64,000 nt of DNA from Spirosoma rigui (lineage in GTDB: Bacteria > Bacteroidota > Bacteroidia > Cytophagales > Spirosomataceae): the NCBI RefSeq assembly GCF_002067135.1, contig NZ_CP020105.1, positions 4,650,001-4,714,000 on the forward strand. The letters are read 5' to 3'. The position numbers were made by a program, and so were the translations under genes. Shown here in pieces: positions 53,854 through 61,942 of this stretch; the stretch's first letter is position 1; each line of letters begins with the position of its first letter. The notes beneath the pieces are model-generated. The model searched no databases. It was not told the DNA's origin and saw nothing but the letters and a program-made list of their open reading frames with translations.

Positions 53854-55557
53854 ATGAACAAGAGTAACTATTTCATCAGTTTATCCGCGCTGGCTTTCAG
53901 CCTGATCCTGTTGATAAACGCCTGTAAGCGCGATACCAGCAGCCCCGATGTACCACAGCCGCAGCTTACGGTGTCCGCCATCAATCCGGGTTCGGCACCG
54001 GTGAGCAGTACGATCGCCATTGAGGGAACAAATTTCAGCACCACGCCGGCGAGCAATACGGTATTGATTGGGGGCGTGGCAGCCACGGTTGTTACCGCCA
54101 CCTCGACCCGGCTGGTCGTTGTTGTGCCCGACGGAGCTACGACGGGCGTTGTTCAGGTGAGCGCCGACGGACAGACGGCTCAGAGCCAGACGACGTTTAC
54201 CGTTTCGCCAAAACCGGCCAGACCCGTGGTTGAGGTTCAGGGAGAGATCCGAAGAAATGTGATCTGGAGCAGTGACACCGTTTATCTGCTGCGGGGGGTC
54301 GTCTATATAACCACCGATCACACCCTGACGATCCAGCCCGGCACGATCATCAAAGGTGCCGCTGCCGATCAGGACCCGACTAACCGTGGTTTTGCAGGAA
54401 CGCTTGTTATTGAACTACAAGCCAAGATCGACGCCCGGGGCACCGCTACCAGACCTATCGTCTTCACCTCGGCCAAACCCTCCGGCCAACGGAGTACTGG
54501 CGACTGGGGCGGTATCGTACTCATCGGCAAATCGCCAAAAAACCGTCCCTCAGCCACTCCTTATACAGGCGGTATCCGGGGAACGGCCGAAGCCTACACC
54601 GAACCGTTCGATAATTCGGGGGTGATGCAGTACGTACGGATCGAGTACGCCGGAACCCCAAGACCAGCCGTACCTACCGACAAACTCAACGGATTAACCC
54701 TGTACGGAGTTGGGAGCGGTACGGTACTGGATCACATTCAGGTATCCTACAGCAGCGCCGATGCATTTGCTTGGTTCGGCGGTACGGCCAACATGAGCTA
54801 CCTGGTTGCCTACCGAACGACGGATGACGACTGGAGTTCTGACTGGGGTTATGCCGGTAATGTGCAGTTTGGGCTGTCCCTGCGCGATCCGGAAGTTGCC
54901 GACATGTCGGGGTCTAATTCGATTGAGTCGCAGAACTTCGATCCGGGCGAGAACCCCACGGGTGTTCTGACACGCTTGCAGGGGTTACCGCAAACGGCCC
55001 CCGTTTTTGCCAATATCAGCAGTTTCGCCTTTGCGTCGACACCCAGCACGGCGGTAACTCCCCGGGGTACGGGAGCGTATCAATCCGGTTTATTTCTGCG
55101 CCGGAACACAGCTTTGAGTATCTATAACTCGTTACTCGTCGGGTACCCCGAAGGACTGCGGCTAGACGGCACCGCCACGGGAACGCTGGCCAACACGACC
55201 AGCAACGCCCTTGACGTAAAAGGCGTGATTCTGGCCAATACGCTAAGCCCGGTTGTAGGGGGCGGGGCTATCACCAACGAACAGGCCAGTGCCTTTTACA
55301 CCGCCGGGGGGCGTTCCAACCAGATCCTTTCGTCGGCTGATCTGGCTTCCCTGTTGCTCAACGTGAACAGTTTCAACACGACAAGCCCGAGCTTTCTGCC
55401 CCAGGCAGGCTCGCCCCTGCTGACGGGAGCCGTGACGGGCGGAAAACTTGCCAACGCGTTCTTCACATCCGTACCGTACCGGGGGGCTTTTGGTACGGTA
55501 AACTGGACCGCCGACTGGACAAACTTCAACCCACAAACCACCGATTATGACCGCTAA
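53854..55557 (+). CDS. Lipoprotein with IPT/TIG domain and parallel beta-helix-like body
   Basis: Exported lipoprotein of 567 residues (lipobox LINAC, Cys24). An IPT/TIG domain follows at about 38-125 (VSAINPGSAPVSSTIAIEGT). The rest starts EIRRNVIWSSDTVYLLRGVV and TLTIQPGTIIKG, a pattern common in a large Bacteroidota family of surface lipoproteins with beta-helix folds whose function is not known. It lies 26 bases after the GMC gene and is closed by a strong terminator, so it ends the polysaccharide operon proper. Confidence 0.85.
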   Translation: MNKSNYFISLSALAFSLILLINACKRDTSSPDVPQPQLTVSAINPGSAPVSSTIAIEGTNFSTTPASNTVLIGGVAATVVTATSTRLVVVVPDGATTGVVQVSADGQTAQSQTTFTVSPKPARPVVEVQGEIRRNVIWSSDTVYLLRGVVYITTDHTLTIQPGTIIKGAAADQDPTNRGFAGTLVIELQAKIDARGTATRPIVFTSAKPSGQRSTGDWGGIVLIGKSPKNRPSATPYTGGIRGTAEAYTEPFDNSGVMQYVRIEYAGTPRPAVPTDKLNGLTLYGVGSGTVLDHIQVSYSSADAFAWFGGTANMSYLVAYRTTDDDWSSDWGYAGNVQFGLSLRDPEVADMSGSNSIESQNFDPGENPTGVLTRLQGLPQTAPVFANISSFAFASTPSTAVTPRGTGAYQSGLFLRRNTALSIYNSLLVGYPEGLRLDGTATGTLANTTSNALDVKGVILANTLSPVVGGGAITNEQASAFYTAGGRSNQILSSADLASLLLNVNSFNTTSPSFLPQAGSPLLTGAVTGGKLANAFFTSVPYRGAFGTVNWTADWTNFNPQTTDYDR

Positions 55558-55580
55558 AAAAGCCCGTTAGTCACGTATGT

Positions 55581-55625
55581 CCTCCGGCAGGTCCTGCTCC
55601 TGCCGGAGGTTCGATTATTTTTTTA
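55581..55625 (+). terminator. Intrinsic terminator at the end of the core polysaccharide operon
   Basis: Perfect 11-base stem CCTCCGGCAGG / CCTGCCGGAGG with loop TCCTGCT, then TTCGATTATTTTTTTAAG. It lies 23 bases after the TIG/beta-helix lipoprotein stop and separates it from the GT-C gene. Confidence 0.9.
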
Positions 55626-55644
55626 AGAATATCCTACTCACGTT

Positions 55645-57204
55645 ATGAATCATAGTAAGATGACCCCGCTACTAGCGGTGGTAATCCTCGTTGTTATATC
55701 TGCAAGTTTGATCATATCATTATTTTTTAAAGAGAGATGGTTATGGATGGATGAAGTACTAAGCTACACATTGGTATCCGATCATTCGCTACTGCATCTG
55801 AACAATGCCACCGTCAGTGGTATGGACGCCAATCCACCGCTGTTTACTAATTTATACTGGTTTATCGGGCATTACATCAGCCTGAATATTGAATTTCTAC
55901 GTGCGGTCACGATCATGCTGTTCGCCGTGTCTATCGCGCTTTTCTACTACTACATTACGAGTTTTCTGGGCAGACCCGTAACGAACTTTGTCCTAGTCAG
56001 CATCATCGTTGCCTTTACCTACCTGAACCTGACGCTGTCGACCCAGATACGGGCTTACTCGCTTTTCCTGCTCATCAGCTGTACCTATTTCATCGTCCTG
56101 CATAAGCTCATCGACAAACCGGCCCGTGCGCCGTGGCTCCTGATGCACGTGCTGACGGGTACGCTGCTGGTGTTCACGCATAACTTCGGCTTGTTTTATC
56201 TGGCCGCGTCAGGTGCTTTTTTCGGACTGTGGTGGCGGTGGTCCCGGCAGCCCGTGTACCTGCGTGTACTAGCAACACACCTGCTGGTTGCCCTGATCTG
56301 GGTGACGGTCTGGTATCCCAGTTTCAGTATACAGGCCCAGGCGGGCAAACCGCACTCCTGGATCGATCCCCCAACGTTTCTGTCGTTCTTCCGAACAATT
56401 GGCGAACTGGCTCCTACCCTCTCGTCCAGAATGGAGTATATACCAACGTTATCGTTTTTGGCTATTCTGCGCGTGATACTGGTTGGCGGGCTGTTCCTGT
56501 ACATTGCCATTCCCAAGCTACAAGACGACTACCGTCGAACCGCCACCGATAAAGCATTCCAGTTTTACCTGCTATCGGGTTTCCTCTATATCCTGGTTAT
56601 TTGCCTGGCCTTCGGCGTCACAGTAATCCACACGTCCATTTTCATCAGCCGATACCTGTGGCCAAGTCATCTACTACTGATTTACCAGTTGGTGTATGCT
56701 TGGTACCATTTTATGGAAGCACGACGAGTACCTCAGCTTGCCTACGTGCTACCCGTATACGTAGTGTTGCTGGGAAGCTTCTTGTTTTACCAGAATCGCA
56801 AAGTCATCATTTTTCCCAGTGGTGTTATACCCTACCTGGAAAAACTGAATCCGCGCTATCCGGTTCTGGTCGAATCGGCTTATTATTTTCTGCCTATCTG
56901 GTTTCATAAAAGCGTACCGTCCCCGCGCTATCTGCTCGACTGGGAGTCGGCATCGGTACATGGAAATGTGCGCAGTGCGACGGTCGAGTACTGGATTCTG
57001 AAATCGATGCGGGAAAAGTACGGCATTGATGCAATCATCAGCAACAGCGAGTTCAACAAAGCGTCGATGCCTCACTTCTACGTTATCGACGAGGCCGCCC
57101 ATTATCAGATCGAGCGCTTTATTGACACTAAACAAATTCGTGTGGTCCGGCAGCTACCCATCATGATTGCCGGTCACCGGCTGCTGGAGTGCGTATTTCG
57201 ATAG
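55645..57204 (+). CDS. GT-C-type membrane glycosyltransferase (GT39/GT83-like)
   Basis: Integral membrane protein of 519 residues with about 11 hydrophobic segments. The acidic motif of GT-C enzymes is in LWMDEVLSYTLVSDHSLLHL near 34-53 (Asp-Glu in the first periplasmic loop), followed by SGMDANPPLFTNLYWFIGHY. These enzymes transfer sugars from polyprenyl-phosphate donors on the periplasmic side and could decorate the polymer or a lipid. It is transcribed after the terminator from its own promoter. Confidence 0.85.
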   Translation: MNHSKMTPLLAVVILVVISASLIISLFFKERWLWMDEVLSYTLVSDHSLLHLNNATVSGMDANPPLFTNLYWFIGHYISLNIEFLRAVTIMLFAVSIALFYYYITSFLGRPVTNFVLVSIIVAFTYLNLTLSTQIRAYSLFLLISCTYFIVLHKLIDKPARAPWLLMHVLTGTLLVFTHNFGLFYLAASGAFFGLWWRWSRQPVYLRVLATHLLVALIWVTVWYPSFSIQAQAGKPHSWIDPPTFLSFFRTIGELAPTLSSRMEYIPTLSFLAILRVILVGGLFLYIAIPKLQDDYRRTATDKAFQFYLLSGFLYILVICLAFGVTVIHTSIFISRYLWPSHLLLIYQLVYAWYHFMEARRVPQLAYVLPVYVVLLGSFLFYQNRKVIIFPSGVIPYLEKLNPRYPVLVESAYYFLPIWFHKSVPSPRYLLDWESASVHGNVRSATVEYWILKSMREKYGIDAIISNSEFNKASMPHFYVIDEAAHYQIERFIDTKQIRVVRQLPIMIAGHRLLECVFR

Positions 57205-57281
57205 TGACGCGTCTGGTTTGTTGTCAACCCAGCCATCTACCCCGGAATGTGTACTTCCCTCTCGAACTAAACTCAACCAAC

Positions 57282-58553
57282 GTGATCACTGTCTTACAAC
57301 CACCCATATCGCCAGCAGTTCTTACGAATCAACGGTTTCATGCACTTGATGCATGTCGGGCGCTGGCCCTGTCACTGGGGGTCTTTTACCATTCCATTGA
57401 ATCCTTCGTTAGTTACATCCCAACCGCAGCTTACCCAACAAGTGACGTAATCAGCAGCTCCACATTGGATGTCTTCTTTTTCACCCTGCACTCGTTCAGA
57501 ATGCAGGCTTTTTTCCTGATCTCCGGATTCTTCGCTCATCAGTTGTATCACCGCCGGGGAGCGGGTGGCTTTGCCAAACATCGATTCAAGCGTTTGCTGG
57601 TTCCGCTTATGGCGTTCTGGCCGATAATGTTCTACTGCCTGCGGTCCTTACGTATACTGGGCCGTCAGCAGTTGGGTGATTACAGTGAGACGGCGGGCAA
57701 CACTGATAGCTCACCTTGGCTGATATCCGCTAATGAATTGCTGACAGGGCAGTGGTTCCGGCTGGAAGGGCTTTTGATGCCCTTATTTCATCTTTGGTTT
57801 TTGTATTATCTGGCCTTATTTTGCTCATTCGTCGTTCTGCTGCGCCCCCTTATTACCACCCTGCTGGATGCATCTGGTAGCTGGCGAAACCGGCTAGAAA
57901 CAGCACTAAGCAGACTTATGAATCACTGGTGGTCAACAGCGGCCATCGGGCTGATTGTTTCTTTACCTATGATGCGGATGAAGCTGCTATTTGGTGTGGA
58001 TACGCCCAATCATAACCTGATCCCCAACACGGGCCCTTTTTTGGTGTATGGCCTTTTTTTTCTGCTAGGCTGGCTGCTGCACCGTCAGGAGGGCTTACTC
58101 TTTCGACTCAGGAATTACCGACATCGAATGCTGCTGCTCACTGCGGCCCTAACGGCTGGCCTGTACGTTTATTTTTTGGCCCATCATGAACGGGGTATGC
58201 TCGCCAATCAGCCCGTTATTGCCGAAGATTACCTGTATAAAGCACTCTATGGAGTAGCCTCAACTACGGCTGTGTTCACGTTTTTAGGCTACGTAATAGC
58301 CATTTATTCAAAACCGAACCCGCTTATGAAATATCTGGCAGATGCCTCGTATTGGATTTATCTGGTTCACCTGCCTCTGGTAGTTGCCCTGCAAATCGGA
58401 GTAACCTACCTGGCCTGGCCCTGGCCCCTGAAAGTTGGCCTTATCTTTGGTTCCACGATGCTACTGCTATTGTTAAGCTATCAGTTTACGGTTCGCAAAA
58501 CATGGGTAGGTCTGTTGCTGAACGGCAAGAAACCAGTGCCCAAAACGGTTTAA
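57282..58553 (+). CDS. Membrane acyltransferase (acyltransferase 3/OpgC-like)
   Basis: Integral membrane protein with about 10 helices that would add acetyl, succinyl or similar groups to a sugar. Motifs: QRFHALDACRALALSLGVFY near the N-terminus, a conserved FRMQAFFLISGFFAHQLYHR, and FKRLLVPLMAFWPIMFYCL. The frame is open from a GTG at 57189, inside the previous gene; I prefer GTG 57282, which gives a normal short N-terminus, but neither start has a good signal. It follows the GT-C gene and probably modifies the same product. Confidence 0.8.
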   Translation: MITVLQPPISPAVLTNQRFHALDACRALALSLGVFYHSIESFVSYIPTAAYPTSDVISSSTLDVFFFTLHSFRMQAFFLISGFFAHQLYHRRGAGGFAKHRFKRLLVPLMAFWPIMFYCLRSLRILGRQQLGDYSETAGNTDSSPWLISANELLTGQWFRLEGLLMPLFHLWFLYYLALFCSFVVLLRPLITTLLDASGSWRNRLETALSRLMNHWWSTAAIGLIVSLPMMRMKLLFGVDTPNHNLIPNTGPFLVYGLFFLLGWLLHRQEGLLFRLRNYRHRMLLLTAALTAGLYVYFLAHHERGMLANQPVIAEDYLYKALYGVASTTAVFTFLGYVIAIYSKPNPLMKYLADASYWIYLVHLPLVVALQIGVTYLAWPWPLKVGLIFGSTMLLLLLSYQFTVRKTWVGLLLNGKKPVPKTV

Positions 58554-58777
58554 TAATAGAATGTTTGTAGTAAACCCACGCCCTGCCTGTGGCTGGTTGA
58601 CCGACCCTGTCACGCAGTCATTGTACAAACAAAAAATACCGGGTGATTAGCGTGAACCTGAGCACGCTACGGTACCGTATTCTGGCTAATATATTTTTTA
58701 ATCTATAGATTTAGTGACACAATGCGATACGAATAGTCTAATTATAATTATACTCTACGTTATAATTTATTACAGAA

Positions 58778-61700
58778 ATGAACAGGAACAGAAAGATACC
58801 AGGCAATGGTAGCCTGGTTCTGCTGTTTGTATTGGCTATCCAGACCATAAGCTCAGCGCAGACTACGTATTACGTTTCATCATTGGGAAGTGATACCAAT
58901 ACAGGCAGGTCAGCCGGTGCGCCTTTTCAAACAATAGCCAAACTAAACAGCCTCTCGCTATCTGGCGGAGACTCTATTCTCTTCCGCCGGGGCGACACCT
59001 TTCGGGGTGGCCTGGTAATCCGCACCGGTGGCCTGCCCGGCAAGCCAATTGTTTTTGACGCCTACGGTTCCGGCCCCGACCCCGTCCTGTCCGGGTCGGT
59101 ACCCCTATCGGGCTGGACTCCGCTGGGCAACAATATCTGGGAAGCTCCCTGCCCGGACTGTGGCCCCCGCGTAACCGGCGTGTACCGCAATGGTACCTCC
59201 CTGCCCCTGGGCCGATACCCGAATCCCGATGCGCCGGGCCGGGGCTACCTGACCATCCGGTCGCACGTGACAACGACCCAGTTGGAGAGTCAGCAACCTC
59301 TGTCCACAAACTGGACGGGGGGCGAGGTAGTGGTTCGGCCAACGTACTGGATCATTGACCGGGCCACCATCACGAATCAGACCGGGAATACCCTCACCCT
59401 CGCCAATTCGTCGACCTATGGCCTGACCGATGGCTGGGGCTATTTTATCCAGAATCACCCCGCTACCCTCGACCAGCCGGGCGAGTGGTACTACGATCCG
59501 AACCGAAAAATGATCCGGCTGTATGCAGCTCAGAGCGATTTGACGAATCAGCTGATCACCGCTACGACCACCGCCCGCGGTATCGACCTGGCCAACACCG
59601 CAAACGTGACGATTCGGAATCTGCACGTTCGGGAGACGCTGGCCGAACTACTCTACGCCGACAACGTATCAAATCTGACGCTGCAGCATAACCGCTTCGC
59701 CGACTCGGGCGAGGACGGGCTGATCCTGACCGGGTCGGGCACAGATGTCTTAATCGAATACAGCCAGATCGTCAATATAAATAATAACGGAATCGTTAGT
59801 GGCGATTATAAGAACATAACGATCCGTGGTAATCTTATTCGCCATATTGGTCTGCAGCCGGGACGGGGCAAGAACGGCGATGGGCAGTTCACGGGACTTC
59901 GATACCTCGGTACTACGTCACTGATTGAGAACAATGTCATCGATAGCGTTGGGTATGTGGGCATCAATTTCTGGACGAACACCACCATCCGAAACAACGT
60001 CATTGCCAACTTCTGCATGACTAAAAGCGACGGCGGGGGCCTGTATGTCTGGAACGGCAACAAGCAGTCGATGAGCAACATCAAAATCGTGTCGAACATC
60101 ATCCGGGATGGTATTGGCACGCCCGGCGGCACATCGGACGAAACATTCAGTGGCGCACACGGTGTCTTCCTCGACGATTGCGCCGAGGGTGTGGAACTCA
60201 TCGACAATACCGTTGTCAACTGCCACGGTCTCGGCATTTACCTACATGCCGTAAACAACGTCAACCTGTTCAGAAATACCTGTTATAACAACAGCGTTGG
60301 TCAGCTTATCCTTTACAACGACGGTAACCTGTGCCCTACCTATGGCAACCGAATCAACGGCAACGTATTTCTGAGCCCCCTGCGCAACCAGGGCGTTGTG
60401 GGTTACCTGGCGGGGGGTAACGATCTGGCTACGTATGGTACCCTGGAGAACAACTACTACGCGCGGCCCTTCGATGACGTGTTTACAATCCGGGCGGTTT
60501 ACAACAAAACGATTGGCGACGATCTGGCCCTCGTGCAGTGGCAAGCGAACTACAGGCATGACCTTACCTCCCGCACGAGCCCCATCACCTACAATGATTA
60601 CCGGGTTAAAAGTGGCTCTGCCCGTAGTCGACTGGCCAGTAGTTTTGACCGGAACCGGGATGAGTGGACAACCTGGAGTTCGGGCGGGAAGGGGCAGGCG
60701 CAGTGGGATAACTCCAACCGGCTCGACACCGGCAGCCTGCGCATCGATTGCTCACCGATGGATGCCGGTCGGGAATCGTACGTGCTGGTCTACAAAGGAA
60801 TTCCGGACGTGAGCCGGGCAAAAAGCTACGTAGTAACGTTCGATGCCGTAGCGTCCGGCAACAAGAAAGTAGCCGTCTTTCTGCGGCAACGGGAAGCCCC
60901 CTACCAGGACCTTACCCGGCGGGTCCAGTTTCTGGCGGGGCCCACCCGCCAGCATCACGAATTTGCGTTTACAGCCCTGGCCGATGAAATCGATGGGCTG
61001 CTTACGTTTCAGACCGCCGAGGATGGCCAGACGGTTTGGCTGGATAATATTCAGTTACAGGAAGCGACGACGGAACCTGTTGACCCCGCCGACATGATTA
61101 AACTGCTGTACAACCCAACGACGCGCGATAGTGTACTAACCCTGACTACTACGTACCGAGACGTAAAGAACCACTACTACGGTAAGCAGGTACGCCTGAA
61201 ACCGTTCACGTCTGCTGCGCTGTTGTACGATCCTCATCCACCCGTCGACACCCGGCTTTCGCTGCGGGCCAGCCAGCCATCGCCCGGCCTGGGCGAGGTT
61301 GTTTCGTTGTCGGTTACGATCCACAATGAATCGGGTAACCGGGAGCTTACCAATAACCAGGTGCAGTGGACATGCGTGTTGCCCGATAGCCTGGTTTTGG
61401 TGAGCGGTACGGGTTTACAACAAACCGGCAGGCGGCTGTCGGGAACGGTACACAACCTGACAGCGGATACGACGTTCGTTTTTCGGGTGCAAGCTTCCCG
61501 GCCCGGTACCTACCCCCTCATGGCCCAGGTAACCCGGGCCACTTACGCCGACCCCGACAGTACCCCCGATGCAGACTCCACGCAAACCAATGATGATGAC
61601 TACGCTACTGTCCGACTCGTAGTCGGCGGGCCGCGTGACGTTGTAACGGCTGTTGAGCCGGAGCCGACCAGCCCCCGGTGCCGGGTTTTTCCGAACCCCA

Positions 61701-61912
61701 GCCAGGATACCTTTACACTGGTGATTGAGCATACAACCGTTCTGGGCGAGCTGATCGATATGACGGGTCGGCGATACCGCATGCCGCCACTACCCCGTAA
61801 AGGCGAGCAGATATCGTTCGGTCACGAGCTGGCACCAGGCCTATATATTCTGCGGATACAGTACGAAGGGGGCGTGAGTGAGACGGTTAAACTTCTGAAA
61901 ACGAGTCGGTAG
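58778..61912 (+). CDS. T9SS-exported right-handed beta-helix protein (paralogue)
   Basis: Secreted protein of 1044 residues, close relative of the protein at 26612 through its beta helix. Signal peptide up to SSAQTTYY, beta helix about 30-590 (SGDYKNITIRGNLIRHIGLQ, DGGGLYVWNGNKQSM), then a carbohydrate-binding-like jelly roll (about 620-770, SSFDRNRDEWTTWSSGGKGQ). Next is a CARDB/DUF11-like Ig domain (about 830-945, SPGLGEVVSLSVTIHNESGN) and a type A T9SS sorting domain (about 965-1044, VFPNPSQDTFTLVIEHTTVL ending VKLLKTSR). It lacks the PA14 and NPCBM domains of its relative. It meets the third paralogue tail to tail. Confidence 0.9.
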   Translation: MNRNRKIPGNGSLVLLFVLAIQTISSAQTTYYVSSLGSDTNTGRSAGAPFQTIAKLNSLSLSGGDSILFRRGDTFRGGLVIRTGGLPGKPIVFDAYGSGPDPVLSGSVPLSGWTPLGNNIWEAPCPDCGPRVTGVYRNGTSLPLGRYPNPDAPGRGYLTIRSHVTTTQLESQQPLSTNWTGGEVVVRPTYWIIDRATITNQTGNTLTLANSSTYGLTDGWGYFIQNHPATLDQPGEWYYDPNRKMIRLYAAQSDLTNQLITATTTARGIDLANTANVTIRNLHVRETLAELLYADNVSNLTLQHNRFADSGEDGLILTGSGTDVLIEYSQIVNINNNGIVSGDYKNITIRGNLIRHIGLQPGRGKNGDGQFTGLRYLGTTSLIENNVIDSVGYVGINFWTNTTIRNNVIANFCMTKSDGGGLYVWNGNKQSMSNIKIVSNIIRDGIGTPGGTSDETFSGAHGVFLDDCAEGVELIDNTVVNCHGLGIYLHAVNNVNLFRNTCYNNSVGQLILYNDGNLCPTYGNRINGNVFLSPLRNQGVVGYLAGGNDLATYGTLENNYYARPFDDVFTIRAVYNKTIGDDLALVQWQANYRHDLTSRTSPITYNDYRVKSGSARSRLASSFDRNRDEWTTWSSGGKGQAQWDNSNRLDTGSLRIDCSPMDAGRESYVLVYKGIPDVSRAKSYVVTFDAVASGNKKVAVFLRQREAPYQDLTRRVQFLAGPTRQHHEFAFTALADEIDGLLTFQTAEDGQTVWLDNIQLQEATTEPVDPADMIKLLYNPTTRDSVLTLTTTYRDVKNHYYGKQVRLKPFTSAALLYDPHPPVDTRLSLRASQPSPGLGEVVSLSVTIHNESGNRELTNNQVQWTCVLPDSLVLVSGTGLQQTGRRLSGTVHNLTADTTFVFRVQASRPGTYPLMAQVTRATYADPDSTPDADSTQTNDDDYATVRLVVGGPRDVVTAVEPEPTSPRCRVFPNPSQDTFTLVIEHTTVLGELIDMTGRRYRMPPLPRKGEQISFGHELAPGLYILRIQYEGGVSETVKLLKTSR

Positions 61913-61942
61913 CAATACCCTGCGGGCATACCAGCGGCAATC

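Noticed and set aside
58974-59626. Reverse frames antisense to the start of the second beta-helix gene
   Set aside because: Shadows of a well-supported coding region with high G+C; no motif content.
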